NCBI GenBank assembly: GCA_017609625.1 | Contig: JAFCDN010000009.1 | Location: 1-44,270, forward strand | DNA length: 44,270 bases | Source of the DNA: Candidatus Iainarchaeum sp. | GTDB lineage: Archaea > Iainarchaeota > Iainarchaeia > Iainarchaeales > 1-14-0-10-31-34 | Direction: 5' to 3' | Position numbers and translations under genes: made by a program | The notes under the pieces: model-generated | Seen by the model: only the letters and a program-made list of their open reading frames with translations | Told to the model about the DNA's origin: nothing | The model's database searches: none | Part shown: positions 23,731 to 32,310 of the stretch, in pieces | Position numbering within the stretch: position 1 is the stretch's first letter | Layout of the letters: each line of letters opens with the position of its first letter

Positions 23731-24315
23731 CTAAAACCAAACTTTAAATACAATGAGTTCCTCAAAAAACAATTTTTTCCTTTTTTTAATATTAAATTTC
23801 AATCCTTTTTTTTCCATCTTTTTTTCTGTTTCTTTTATTTCATTTAAGCTGCTTTGCAGAAAAAAGCATTTTCCGTTTTCTTTCAGATGATTTCTGATTT
23901 CTGGAATAAACCTGTCAATTATTTCCCGTCCTTTTTCTCCTCCGTCAAGAGCTTTTTCCAGCAGATCTTTTTTTGTCCCTTCTTTTGGAAGATAAGGAGG
24001 ATTGAAAAAAATAAAATCAAATTTTTCTTTTATTTCGGAAAACAAATCGCTTTTTTTTGCTTTAATTTCAAGATGGTTTTTTTCTGCATTTCTTTCTGCT
24101 AATTCAACTGCTTCTAGATTTATATCTGTGCATAGAACTTTTGCTTTTTGTTTTGCTGCAATCAATCCGATTAATCCTGTTCCGCATCCTAAATCCAAAA
24201 CCTTGCTGTCTGTTTTAACTTTAACTGTTTCTGCAAGCAAAAAAGAATCTTCTCTTGGAAAATAAACTTCTGGATCAGAAAAAAGTTTTATTCTATTGAC
24301 TTCAATTGATTTCAT
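23731..24315 (-). CDS. HemK/PrmC-like glutamine methyltransferase
   Basis: A 194-aa class I SAM methyltransferase. Motif I is SKVLDLGCGTGLIGLIAAK, the acidic motif II KVLCTDINLEAVELAERNA, and the catalytic NPPY is in FDFIFFNPPYLPKEG, followed by LDGGEKGREIIDRFI, typical of the archaeal/eukaryotic HemK2 (Mtq2) group, which methylates the GGQ glutamine of the release factor aRF1. It lacks the N-terminal domain of bacterial PrmC, as expected for archaea. Its stop lies close to the DRG start region and its start abuts the DsbA-like gene, so it may be co-transcribed with the latter. Confidence 0.9.
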   Translation of the reverse strand: MKSIEVNRIKLFSDPEVYFPREDSFLLAETVKVKTDSKVLDLGCGTGLIGLIAAKQKAKVLCTDINLEAVELAERNAEKNHLEIKAKKSDLFSEIKEKFDFIFFNPPYLPKEGTKKDLLEKALDGGEKGREIIDRFIPEIRNHLKENGKCFFLQSSLNEIKETEKKMEKKGLKFNIKKRKKLFFEELIVFKVWF

Positions 24316-24316
24316 T

Positions 24317-25516
24317 TTAGTCAGCTTGACAGCCTTCTAATCCCGGATGAATTTCACAGACTATTTCTTCTATTTGGTTTATTGCGTCATGGCCCTGAAT
24401 TATATACTGGCAGTCAATTACCAGTGAAGGAGCATAATTCACTCCATAAGATTCAGCTAATTCAGTTTCTTCCATTATCCTGTCCAAAGGCTCTTTTTCT
24501 TGTCTGCACTGATTGAATTTGTTTGAATCTGGAATATTCAATAATAATAATCCTCTTCCAATTACTTCTGGAGAAGAATTGTCTAATGGCATTTTATTCA
24601 AATCAAATACTTCAGGAAAACTTTTTTCCATTAAATATCTTTTAAATTCAAAAAACCTTCTTTGTTCTCTTGCACACTCTGCTGCAATCACTGCATTTTC
24701 TGCTTCTTCATTCACAAAATAGTTTTTGTGCCTGTAAATCATTTCTCCTGCAAACGTTTCTCTTGCGTTTTTTGTTGTTTCAAGTATTCTTGCACAGCCT
24801 TCGCAATGAAAATCAGAAAATTCTTCAACAAAAATTTTTCCTTCGCCTGTTTCAAAACCGCATTCCTGTTTTTCGAGCCACATTATGTTATGTGGTTTAT
24901 TATCCAAATATGTTTCTGGAATAACATAATAGTCTCCTATTTTTTCAAAAATATCATTTATTAAATTTTCTTCTGAGGGATATTCTTCCAAGTCTTTTGC
25001 GTTAACCAAAGCAGTTGGAATGCTTTTTAATCCAAATTCTTGAATAAAATGCTTGTTTTCTTCTTCAGCTAAATCAATTGATTCTACAGTAATGTTTATG
25101 TCTCTTGCATTAAAGTTTGCAATAACGGAATTTTCCTCGCAAAAACTGCATTCAGAAGAATAAAAACTTTTTATTTCAACAACACTTTTCACTGGATTGT
25201 CAAAATCATCAAAGCTTCCTTTTTTCACTTCATCTTCCAGAAAAAATTTATCTATAACAAATCCTGCGGCAATTAACAGAATTATTGCAAGGATTGGAAT
25301 GACCCAAGGAAAAGGCTTTTTAACTTCTTTTTTTTCTTTTGCAGGTTCTTCAATTATTGTTTCATCTGTCTTTTCTTCTATAAATTCTTCAGGTTTTAAA
25401 ACTTCTTCTTTTTCTCCTTCCTGTAATTCTTCAGCTTTTTCTGTTTTTTCCTTTTGTTCCAGTTCTTCTATTGGATTCTCTTCTTTTATTTCTTCTTCAA
25501 TGTTTTTCTTTTCCAT
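24317..25516 (-). CDS. Membrane-anchored DsbA-like thiol oxidoreductase
   Basis: The start MEKKNIEEEIKEEN at 25516 has GTGAG upstream; 25534 is an alternative, and the remaining track ORF overlaps tatD. About 85 acidic cytosolic residues precede a membrane helix (VIPILAIILLIAAGFVIDKFF). The outside part has two thioredoxin-like units: one with YSSECSFCEENSVI (CSFC) and ALVNAKDLEEY, and one with VEEFSDFHCEGCARIL (CEGC) and the DsbA-like helical insert EAENAVIAAECAREQRRFFEFKRYL, ending YGVNYAPSLVIDCQYIIQG. The double CxxC arrangement suggests disulfide formation or transfer in extracellular proteins; many secreted Cys-rich proteins are encoded nearby. Confidence 0.85.
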   Translation of the reverse strand: MEKKNIEEEIKEENPIEELEQKEKTEKAEELQEGEKEEVLKPEEFIEEKTDETIIEEPAKEKKEVKKPFPWVIPILAIILLIAAGFVIDKFFLEDEVKKGSFDDFDNPVKSVVEIKSFYSSECSFCEENSVIANFNARDINITVESIDLAEEENKHFIQEFGLKSIPTALVNAKDLEEYPSEENLINDIFEKIGDYYVIPETYLDNKPHNIMWLEKQECGFETGEGKIFVEEFSDFHCEGCARILETTKNARETFAGEMIYRHKNYFVNEEAENAVIAAECAREQRRFFEFKRYLMEKSFPEVFDLNKMPLDNSSPEVIGRGLLLLNIPDSNKFNQCRQEKEPLDRIMEETELAESYGVNYAPSLVIDCQYIIQGHDAINQIEEIVCEIHPGLEGCQAD

Positions 25517-25583
25517 TTTCTCACTTAAAAACATGGCTCTGCTTTGTTTTTTAAATTTAACGAGTTTGTTAGTTAATAGTCTT

Positions 25584-26324
25584 ATGTTTATTGATGTCCA
25601 CTGCCATTTGGAAATGCTTCTCCCTGCAGAAAAAGCAGTAAAGGAATCTGTTTCCAATGGAGTAGAAAAAATAATTTCTTCTTCTGTTGACTTAAATTCA
25701 ATGAAAAAAAACATTGAACTCTCTAAAAAATTCAGTGAAGTTGAATGCTGTTTAGGTCTGCACCCGTCAAATCTGTTTTTAATGAACAAAAAAGAAATCT
25801 CTGCTGCACTTGATTTTTTGGAAAAAAATCTTCCTTTTTGCAAAGCAATAGGAGAGATTGGACTGGATTTTAAGCACGCAGACACTGCAGAAAAAAAACA
25901 AAAGCAAACTGAAGTCTGCAAAAAACAGCTTGTGATTGCAGAGAAAAATTCTCTTTCAGTTGTAGTTCATTCCCGCTACGCAGAAAAACACTCTCTGCAA
26001 ATCCTTTCAGGTTTTAATGGAAAAGTTTTATTGCACTGGTTTGACGGAAGCAAAAATCTTTTTTCTGAAGCAGTAGAAAAAAATTACTTTTTTTCTGTTG
26101 GCCCAGCATTAATCCACAACAAAGATTATTTAGAAAAAACTTCTCTAATTCCTTTAGAAAATTTGATGCTGGAAACTGATTCTCCGGTTGAATTTGCAGG
26201 AAAACAAGCAAAACCTTTTTGGGTTAAAAAAGTTGCAGAAAAACTTTCAAAAGAAAGAAAAATCTCTTTAAGGAAAATTGAAGAACAGACAACAAAAAAT
26301 GCGAAAGACTTTTTTTCTTTGTAA
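25584..26324 (+). CDS. TatD-family metal-dependent hydrolase
   Basis: TatD-family proteins are TIM-barrel nucleases or deacylases. The protein starts MFIDVHCHLEM at 25584 with the HxH ligand pair; the track start 25197 is an artefact of antisense reading through the DsbA-like gene. Next come CCLGLHPSNLF, KAIGEIGLDFK with the Glu, VVVHSRYAEK with His, VLLHWFDGSK with His and LMLETDSPVEFAG with the Asp. All metal ligands are present. At 246 aa it has normal family length. It is divergent from the DsbA-like gene and followed by a small basic protein gene. Confidence 0.92.
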   Translation: MFIDVHCHLEMLLPAEKAVKESVSNGVEKIISSSVDLNSMKKNIELSKKFSEVECCLGLHPSNLFLMNKKEISAALDFLEKNLPFCKAIGEIGLDFKHADTAEKKQKQTEVCKKQLVIAEKNSLSVVVHSRYAEKHSLQILSGFNGKVLLHWFDGSKNLFSEAVEKNYFFSVGPALIHNKDYLEKTSLIPLENLMLETDSPVEFAGKQAKPFWVKKVAEKLSKERKISLRKIEEQTTKNAKDFFSL

Positions 26325-26367
26325 GGAAACTTTTATTAAGTTATTAGTGTAATTTATTTGCGGTTAC

Positions 26368-26691
26368 ATGAATCAACCTCTTAATAAGGCCAGAAAATCT
26401 GGCCGTTTATTTCGTAAGAAGCCATTCTCAGACAATAGAAAAGCCCCATTTGCTGTTGTGGGAATGCCTACAGGAGTTCATACTGAAGTAAGAGTAGATT
26501 CTAATATAGCAAAAAAGGCTCCTGTAATGGAATTAAAGGATGCGGGGTATAGAGGAAAAAGAAGAAGGGCAGTAACAGGAAAACAAATGCCTTTTTTTAT
26601 GGAGTCTCCTTTAGGTCAGCGTTATAGAAGAAGAAAACTTTCTCATGTTACAACCAACCGAAGAAAAAGAAAAAGTAAGCCTATTTTTTAA
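26368..26691 (+). CDS. Small basic protein of unknown function
   Basis: A 107-aa, strongly basic protein (RKSGRLFRKKPFSDNRKAP, GYRGKRRRAVTGKQMPFF, KLSHVTTNRRKRKSKPIF) that could bind nucleic acid. TTGCGGTTAC precedes the ATG; TATA-like sequence TTTATTAAG lies ~35 bp upstream, so it may have its own promoter. There are no cysteines or obvious catalytic motifs. It converges with the RsmC-like gene, overlapping by 11 bases. Its length and charge are similar to the split basic protein at 6 kb, but I do not see clear homology. Confidence 0.5.
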   Translation: MNQPLNKARKSGRLFRKKPFSDNRKAPFAVVGMPTGVHTEVRVDSNIAKKAPVMELKDAGYRGKRRRAVTGKQMPFFMESPLGQRYRRRKLSHVTTNRRKRKSKPIF

Positions 26692-27697
26692 CTGCTTCCA
26701 AAACTTTATGTTCTTTTCCTTCAGCATAAACTTTACAGTTTCCAAAGAATTCCTGCATTTCTTTTTCCAGAAAAACGGCTTTATTTAATACAATTACAAG
26801 TCTTCCGTTTTTTTTCAGAGCTTTTTTTGCTTTATAGATGAAGTTTTCAAGAAAACTTCTTTTTTCGTGTGTTGGAGGATTTGATGCAATCAAATCAAAT
26901 TTTTCTTTTGCATTTTCAAGTCCATCAGAAACAACTGCTTGAGCGTTTTTTATTTTGTTTTTTTCAATGTTTTTTTCTGCAAGCAAAACTGCTTTTGCAT
27001 TTGAGTCAAGCAAAACAACCCTTGCTTTTGGATTTTCTTTTGCAAGAACAATTCCTATTATTCCGGTTCCGCAGCCAAAATCCAGAATCTTTTTTTCTTT
27101 TACTTCAGAAAGATTTTCTAACAGCATTTTTGTTCCTGTATCAATTTTTTTTTTGGAAAAAACTCCGAAAGAAGTCTGAAAAAAATATTTTTTGTTTCTG
27201 AAAAGAAATTCAAAAGAAGCTGTTTCTTTTTTTGTTTCTTTTATTTTTTTTTCTTTCACTGCTTTAATCAGTCTTACTCCGTTTTTAACTGAAATTGTCT
27301 CTGTGTTTCCAAAAATTTCTTTCATGTTTTTTGAAAAGTTTTTTGCTCCCCTTGAAGTTTTGCAGATAAAATAAATCTTCCCTTGTTTTTTTATTTTTTT
27401 TCCTGCTGTCCTCAAAAAATCGTTTGTTTCTTTTGTTCCCATAAAATCTTCATGAAAAACAACAGCAGAATCAAATTCTTCTTTTATTTCAGAAAAATCT
27501 TTTACAAACAAAACCTTTAGGTTTTCCTTTTGGATTGAATTTTCAACCAGATTTTTTTCATTTAATTTATTGAACAATGCTGTCATTTGATTTTGTTCGC
27601 TTAAAAGGCCAATTGTATCTAAATCAGCTTTTCCTAAGAAAAGCATTTTTCCTTTGGATTCAATTTTTTTCAAGAGTTTATTTTTCCATTTTTCCAT
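26681..27697 (-). CDS. RsmC-like 16S rRNA methyltransferase
   Basis: The 338-aa protein has an inactive-like N-terminal half (residues ~1-160, SKGKMLFLGKADLDTIGL...) and a methyltransferase-small (MTS) domain after it: SFEFLFRNKKYFFQTSFGVFSKKKIDTGTKMLLE, motif I ILDFGCGTGIIGIVLAKENP, VVLLDSNAKAVLLAEKN and the catalytic FDLIASNPPTHEKRSF (NPP). This double-domain layout is that of RsmC/RlmG enzymes, which make m2G in small-subunit rRNA. The target base in this organism is not predictable. It stands alone on the minus strand. Confidence 0.88.
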   Translation of the reverse strand: MEKWKNKLLKKIESKGKMLFLGKADLDTIGLLSEQNQMTALFNKLNEKNLVENSIQKENLKVLFVKDFSEIKEEFDSAVVFHEDFMGTKETNDFLRTAGKKIKKQGKIYFICKTSRGAKNFSKNMKEIFGNTETISVKNGVRLIKAVKEKKIKETKKETASFEFLFRNKKYFFQTSFGVFSKKKIDTGTKMLLENLSEVKEKKILDFGCGTGIIGIVLAKENPKARVVLLDSNAKAVLLAEKNIEKNKIKNAQAVVSDGLENAKEKFDLIASNPPTHEKRSFLENFIYKAKKALKKNGRLVIVLNKAVFLEKEMQEFFGNCKVYAEGKEHKVLEAVKK

Positions 27698-27771
27698 TTA
27701 TTCATTTTTTGACTAAACCAAAATAAATATATATTTTTTTATGGACATTTTTATTACTTTTTGGTGGTTAA

Positions 27772-28299
27772 ATGCTTTCAGAATTTTTGATTGTTTTAAT
27801 AGTTTCACTGCTTTTCGGAAACGGACTGCTTTTCTTAACCGGAAGAAGAAAAGATTCTTCTGTTATGAGCTTAAAACAACAGATAGTGGAAGACAGTGTT
27901 CCTGAAACAGTTAATGCTTCTGCTGTATCAGAAGTTTCAAGTGTTGATGTAGATGAAATTTATTCAGTCCAGGCTTCTTTAAGGGGTGTGAACGAAAAAA
28001 TCAATTTAGCTCATGAAAGAATTGCAGAGTTAGAAACTGCTTTGCAGTCAATTAGTGCAATGCTTGTATCATCAAAAGAAGACAGTTCTGGTTACAATTT
28101 AGAGGAAAAAATAAAGAAGCAGGAGAATTTCAGAAGAAACACTAAAATTGAACTGGAAGCAATAAAAAAACTTTTGAAGCAGTTAAGGGAGTTCAGAAAA
28201 ATTAAAACATCAAAGAAAACTGTTTCAATGAAAAAAAAAGAGGAAGAATTAAACAAAAAAATCCATAATCTTGTTTTTAACGTAAAGAAACGAAAGTAA
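27772..28299 (+). CDS. Membrane-anchored coiled-coil protein
   Basis: A 175-aa protein with an N-terminal membrane helix (FLIVLIVSLLFGNGLLFLTG), a short linker, and a long coiled coil (GVNEKINLAHERIAELETALQSI, FRRNTKIELEAIKKLLKQLREFRK) with a basic end (NLVFNVKKRK). GGTGGTTAA lies just before the ATG. The inside or outside position of the coiled coil is not determined. It precedes the zinc-finger gene by ~35 bp and may be in one operon with it. No known family. Confidence 0.55.
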   Translation: MLSEFLIVLIVSLLFGNGLLFLTGRRKDSSVMSLKQQIVEDSVPETVNASAVSEVSSVDVDEIYSVQASLRGVNEKINLAHERIAELETALQSISAMLVSSKEDSSGYNLEEKIKKQENFRRNTKIELEAIKKLLKQLREFRKIKTSKKTVSMKKKEEELNKKIHNLVFNVKKRK

Positions 28300-28333
28300 A
28301 TCGCTTTTTATTTTTTTCATTCCAGATTCTTTT

Positions 28334-28909
28334 ATGGAAAAAGAAAAAAAAGTTTCAATGGCAATTGACTGCCCTGAATGCGGAAAAAAAGCAGTGATGA
28401 CTGAATTCATAAAAGAAATCCCTTTTTTTGGAAAAACCTTGTTTTCTAATTTAAAATGCACTAAATGCAGTTTTAATTTAAATGATATTTCTTCTGATGA
28501 AGAAAAAACTCCTTCAAAGTTTTCAGTAAAAATTGAGTCAGAAAAAGATTTGACAGTAAAAATAGTCAAATCCAGCACTTCAACTGTAAAAGTTCCGGAA
28601 TTAGGTGTTAGAATAGAGCCGACTCCTTCTTCTGAAGGTTATTTTACCAACATTGAAGGCTTGCTGAACAAAATAAAGGATTCATTGTCTTTTTCTTCTC
28701 TTGAAGAGGAAGAACAAGACTCAAAAAAACTAAAAGAAAAATTGATGGAAAAAATAGAGCAGGCAAGAAACGCAAAAATTTCTTTTACTGTAATAGTTGA
28801 AGACCCTTTTGGCAACGGAGCATTAATCGGAGAAAAAGTAGAAAAAAAATCTCTTGAAGAAAAAGAAGTTTCTGAATTAAAAACAAGAATGCGTTTTCTT
28901 GAACATTAA
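28334..28909 (+). CDS. ZPR1-type zinc finger protein
   Basis: A 191-aa protein starting with a four-cysteine zinc ribbon: AIDCPECGKKAVMTEFIKEIPFFGKTLFSNLKCTKCSFNLNDI, which is the conserved ZPR1 zinc finger spacing. Then comes the ZPR1 beta domain (ESEKDLTVKIVKSSTSTVKVPELGVRIEPTPSSEGYFTNIEGLL), and finally NGALIGEKVEKKSLEEKEV. Archaeal ZPR1 proteins are single-unit homologues of the eukaryotic eEF1A-associated chaperone; an aEF1A folding role is possible from family knowledge. It ends by a 4-base convergent overlap with the RNase HIII-like gene. Confidence 0.88.
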   Translation: MEKEKKVSMAIDCPECGKKAVMTEFIKEIPFFGKTLFSNLKCTKCSFNLNDISSDEEKTPSKFSVKIESEKDLTVKIVKSSTSTVKVPELGVRIEPTPSSEGYFTNIEGLLNKIKDSLSFSSLEEEEQDSKKLKEKLMEKIEQARNAKISFTVIVEDPFGNGALIGEKVEKKSLEEKEVSELKTRMRFLEH

Positions 28910-29586
28910 CTTTTCGTTTTCCAGCTTTTCCTTTCTTTTGTGTCTTTGGAATTTTCCCTGAAACTTTTAGACAAAACGCTTGCAGCGCCGATTACTGGCT
29001 CCAAGTCATCGCCTTTTACAATAAATTTTCCTTTTTTTACTCCAGCCAGTTCTTTTCCATCAATCAGAATTTCTTTTTTTTCTTTCAAAGAATCAAAAAA
29101 ATCAATTATTGAGTTGATTGCTTTTTCTTCAATGGAATTCATTGTTTCTCCTTTGTTTCTCAGTTCATCAATATACTCTGCATTCAAAGAAAAAATAATC
29201 TGTGCTTTAGAGTTTTTTGTCACTAAATCGTTTTTTTCTTTTAGATTTTTTATTTTCTTGCTGTCCCTAAGCTCCAGAAGCTTATTGTTTTCTCCTAGAA
29301 CAGCTGAAATTACAAAAGGGCCTGTTTTTTCTCCTCTGCCGGTTTCATCTATTCCAATAACTTTTTTGGTTTTAACTTTAATTATTCTAATCAACTCTTC
29401 TGAAATTTTTTCACAGTCTTTTCCCTGAATCATTAATTTTCCTGAAGAATAAAGTGTTACAGTTGAATCATCTATTTTAACTCGTTTTTCTTCAAAAGCA
29501 TTGTTTGTTTTTTTTTCTTCAAAGTTCTTCAATGCCTTTTTTATTTCTTCTTTTTGTTTTACTCCAAAATTCAGTACTTTTTGCAT
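28906..29586 (-). CDS. rnhC: RNase HIII-like ribonuclease H
   Basis: The protein has an N-terminal TBP-like substrate-binding region (residues ~1-75, KIDDSTVTLYSSGKLMIQGKD, the usual tandem-strand motif YxSGKLxIQG) and an RNase H type-2 fold: GIDETGRGEKTGPFVIS with the first DE, ELRDSKKIKNLKEKN, EILIDGKELAGV with the middle Asp, and VKGDDLEPVIGAASVLSKSFREN with the last Asp region. It degrades RNA in RNA-DNA hybrids. The N-terminal extension points to HIII and not HII; at 226 aa it is shorter than the ~300 aa of bacterial HIII. RNase HIII is uncommon in archaea. No frameshift is seen, and all four acidic residues appear present. Confidence 0.85.
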   Translation of the reverse strand: MQKVLNFGVKQKEEIKKALKNFEEKKTNNAFEEKRVKIDDSTVTLYSSGKLMIQGKDCEKISEELIRIIKVKTKKVIGIDETGRGEKTGPFVISAVLGENNKLLELRDSKKIKNLKEKNDLVTKNSKAQIIFSLNAEYIDELRNKGETMNSIEEKAINSIIDFFDSLKEKKEILIDGKELAGVKKGKFIVKGDDLEPVIGAASVLSKSFRENSKDTKERKSWKTKS

Positions 29587-29634
29587 TTTAAACCATTAAA
29601 TATTAAATCAAAATGCAATATAATTCTTTCTGAA

Positions 29635-29838
29635 ATGCTTAAATGTATGATTTGTTCTAAAGACTTTGGAAAAGTCAATGACAAGATTATTTTATGCAAG
29701 TTTAAAGACGGAATAGTGCATCAGGAATGCTGTATTAAACACTGTTCTGTTACAGGAAAACCCTGCAGGCATTCAATGGGGATTTTTCGGAGAAGCAAAT
29801 TCAAAGAAGAAAAATTCTGGGATAAAAAAGGCTCTTAA
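29635..29838 (+). CDS. Small zinc-binding cysteine/histidine protein
   Basis: The start at ATG 29635 gives a 67-aa protein; the track start at 29554 overlaps the divergent RNase gene. It holds a CMICSKDF cysteine pair, CKFKDGIVHQECCIKHC and PCRHS, eight cysteines and histidines that fit one or two zinc-binding sites like a small treble-clef or RING-like finger. The C-terminal part is basic (RRSKFKEEKFWDKKGS). Nothing nearby identifies the partner. The probable role is protein or RNA binding, which is inference. Confidence 0.6.
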   Translation: MLKCMICSKDFGKVNDKIILCKFKDGIVHQECCIKHCSVTGKPCRHSMGIFRRSKFKEEKFWDKKGS

Positions 29839-30010
29839 AAAATTTTATTTTAGTTTTTGAACTGGAAATTTTACTTTAAATCTTTTTCCATAAAATCGAA
29901 CCCTTTTTAAATAATTTTTTACAGTATTTTTAGTATAGTTGCTGATTTTTTTTGGGTTTATTGTTTAGCAGCGTTTTGAGGTTATAAAAAAGTTTGTAAG
30001 AGGAATTAAG

Positions 30011-31045
30011 ATGAGAATTGGGGTTTTAACAGGCGGAGGAGATGCTCCTGGATTAAATGCGGCAATCAGGGCAATTTATTATCAGGCAAAAGAATATGGC
30101 TGGAAAACAATTGGAATTTACCATGGCTGGAAAGGATTAATGCCTGGCGGAAGAAGCAAAGAAATTTCAGAAGAAAAAGCTGAAACTATTCTTGGAATAG
30201 GCGGAACTTTTTTAGGTTCTTCTAGAACAAACCCTTACAAAACTCCGGAAGGGTCAAAACAAATTTTAGAGATGATTAAAAAACACAAATTAGATGCATT
30301 GATTGTAATCGGCGGAGATGATACTTTAGGAGTTGCAGGAAAACTTTTTGAAGACTTTAAAATTCCAATTGTTGGAGTGCCAAAAACAATTGACCAGGAT
30401 ATTTTTGGAACAGAATACACTATTGGATTTGATACTGCAGTTAATGTTGCAGCAGAAGTGATTGACAGGCTTCATACAACTGCCCAATCGCATGGGAATT
30501 CTTTTATTATTGAAATAATGGGAAGGCATGCAGGCTGGCTGACTTTAAGGGCAGGGATTGCAGGAGGCGCTCACATAGTTTTGATTCCGGAAAAACCTTA
30601 TGACATCAAAAAAGTTTGTGAAACAGTTTCTAAAAGAAAAAAAGCAGGAAAATATACTTTGATTGCAGTTTCTGAAGGAGTTAAGCCCCCAAAAAAACTT
30701 CATGAAAAAAAAGATGATTTTGGAAATGTTGGATTGACTGACAGAGGGCTGGCATATACATTCAAAGAAGTTATTGATGCAGAATGCAAAATTGAAGCAA
30801 GAATAATGGTTTTTGGTCACATGCTTAGAGGCGGAACTCCTACTGCATATGACAGGGTAATGGCTTCAAGACTTGGAAGCTCTGCAGTTGATTTTTTAAA
30901 ACAAAAAAAATTTGGCATGATGACTTCAGTTCAAGGAGGCGAAATAAAGCCTTTTCCTATGAAGAAAGTGATAGGAAAATTCAAGAAAGTTTCAGACAAG
31001 GAATACAAATTACTGCAAAGCCTATTTGAAGGGGATGTTAAATAA
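30011..31045 (+). CDS. pfkA: 6-phosphofructokinase with pyrophosphate-type residues
   Basis: A 344-aa PFKA-family phosphofructokinase, phosphorylating fructose 6-phosphate. The start MRIGVLTGGGDAPGLNAAI has GAGG upstream. Key motifs: IVIGGDDTLGVAG, VGVPKTIDQDIFG with the catalytic TIDxD, and IEIMGRHAGWLTL. The residue after GGD is Asp (position 104) and the residue before TID is Lys (125), where ATP-dependent E. coli PFK has Gly; this pair is the hallmark of PPi-dependent enzymes. Hence pyrophosphate is the likely phosphoryl donor, which would make the step reversible. This is family knowledge applied to visible residues. A PFKA-type enzyme is uncommon in archaea and might have been acquired. 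Confidence 0.9.
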   Translation: MRIGVLTGGGDAPGLNAAIRAIYYQAKEYGWKTIGIYHGWKGLMPGGRSKEISEEKAETILGIGGTFLGSSRTNPYKTPEGSKQILEMIKKHKLDALIVIGGDDTLGVAGKLFEDFKIPIVGVPKTIDQDIFGTEYTIGFDTAVNVAAEVIDRLHTTAQSHGNSFIIEIMGRHAGWLTLRAGIAGGAHIVLIPEKPYDIKKVCETVSKRKKAGKYTLIAVSEGVKPPKKLHEKKDDFGNVGLTDRGLAYTFKEVIDAECKIEARIMVFGHMLRGGTPTAYDRVMASRLGSSAVDFLKQKKFGMMTSVQGGEIKPFPMKKVIGKFKKVSDKEYKLLQSLFEGDVK

Positions 31046-31110
31046 ACATTACTTTTTTGTCCTAAAAGAATAATAATTACTGCATAAAAAAACAAAAGGC
31101 TGTGAAATAA

Positions 31111-32310
31111 ATGGATTTGGTTTCTTTAATAAAAGACTTTTCAAAATCTAAATTTAATGTTGTTTTGGTTTTAGTTTTGCTTTTGATTGGAGCATTTCTA
31201 ATTTTAATGCCGGAAAAAGAAGTGACAGAAGAAACTGGTTTTGTTGTTAATTATTTTTATCTGCCTAGCTGTCCTCATTGCACTGAACAAAGACCAATAA
31301 TTTTGGAATTACAAAAAGAAATGCCTGATGTAACTTTTGTTTTTAATGATGCGTCTTCGCATAAAGGCTCTGCTTTGTTTTATCAGATGGCTACTAAAGC
31401 AGGAATGGATGTTTCAAGGCTTGGAACCCCGACTACTTTTGTTGAAGAACACCCTTTAGTTGGAGTTCACAGCAAACAGGAAATAATAAATACAATTAAC
31501 AACTGCATTGAACAATGCAAAGACGGAGAGCAGCAAACACAAGAAGCACAGGAAATAAGCTCAAGCTTTACAGATTTTGAACTGCCTTTTATTGGAAGAA
31601 CTGATTTAACTTCTTTTTCTCTTCCTGTTCTGGCAATAGTTTTGGGTTTAATTGACGGTTTTAACCCTTGTGCAATGTGGGTTTTAGTTTATTTAATTGC
31701 AGTTTTAGCTAATGTAAAAGACAGGAAAAAAACCTGGATTGTTGTTGGAAGCTTTGTTTTTGCTTCAGGAATTCTTTACTTTTTGTTTATGACTGCATGG
31801 CTGAATGTGTTTTTGTTATTGGGTTATATTAGTGCATTAACAATAGTGATTGGATTAGTTGCTTTAGGCGGAGGGATATTAAGCATTAAAGAATATTTTA
31901 CTGCAAAAGAAGCATTGACATGCAAAGTAGGAGATGATAATTCCCATAAAAATACAATGAATAAAATACAAGAGCTTGTTGCACAGCCTTTGTCTATTGC
32001 AGTAATGCTTGGAATTTTTGCTTTGGCTTTTGTAGTTAATTCAATTGAATTTGTCTGCTCTTCTGCAATTCCTGCAGTGTTTACCCAGATTTTGGCTTTA
32101 AGCAATCTTTCCACTTTTGAACAATATTTGTATATTTTGCTTTATGATTTATTTTTTATGTTAGATGACTTAATTATTTTTGGTTTGGCTGCATTTGCAG
32201 TTAACAGCAGTTTTGGACAAAAATACGCAAAATACTGCAAGATTTTAGGCGGAATAATACTTGTATTTTTAGGTTTAGTGTTATTGTTTGCACCGCATTT
32301 ATTGAGTTAA
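31111..32310 (+). CDS. Thioredoxin domain fused to CcdA/DsbD-like membrane protein
   Basis: A signal-anchor helix (VVLVLVLLLIGAFLILM) is followed by an outside thioredoxin-like domain with YLPSCPHCTEQRPI (CPHC) and a cis-Pro region RLGTPTTFVEE. From residue ~165 there are six membrane helices with GLIDGFNPCAMWVLVYLIAVL and NSIEFVCSSAIPAVFTQIL, the two conserved membrane cysteines of CcdA/DsbD. Such proteins carry electrons from cytosolic thioredoxin to extracellular disulfides. The fusion would pass them directly to the outside domain. It starts about 65 bp after the PFK stop, possibly co-transcribed. It probably functions with the DsbA-like protein at 24-25 kb. Confidence 0.92.
   Translation: MDLVSLIKDFSKSKFNVVLVLVLLLIGAFLILMPEKEVTEETGFVVNYFYLPSCPHCTEQRPIILELQKEMPDVTFVFNDASSHKGSALFYQMATKAGMDVSRLGTPTTFVEEHPLVGVHSKQEIINTINNCIEQCKDGEQQTQEAQEISSSFTDFELPFIGRTDLTSFSLPVLAIVLGLIDGFNPCAMWVLVYLIAVLANVKDRKKTWIVVGSFVFASGILYFLFMTAWLNVFLLLGYISALTIVIGLVALGGGILSIKEYFTAKEALTCKVGDDNSHKNTMNKIQELVAQPLSIAVMLGIFALAFVVNSIEFVCSSAIPAVFTQILALSNLSTFEQYLYILLYDLFFMLDDLIIFGLAAFAVNSSFGQKYAKYCKILGGIILVFLGLVLLFAPHLLS

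Noticed and set aside
25517-25921. N-terminal extension of the DsbA-like ORF
   Set aside because: It is antisense to the tatD gene (25584 onward), contains no signal or domain, and a good start with GTGAG lies at 25516.
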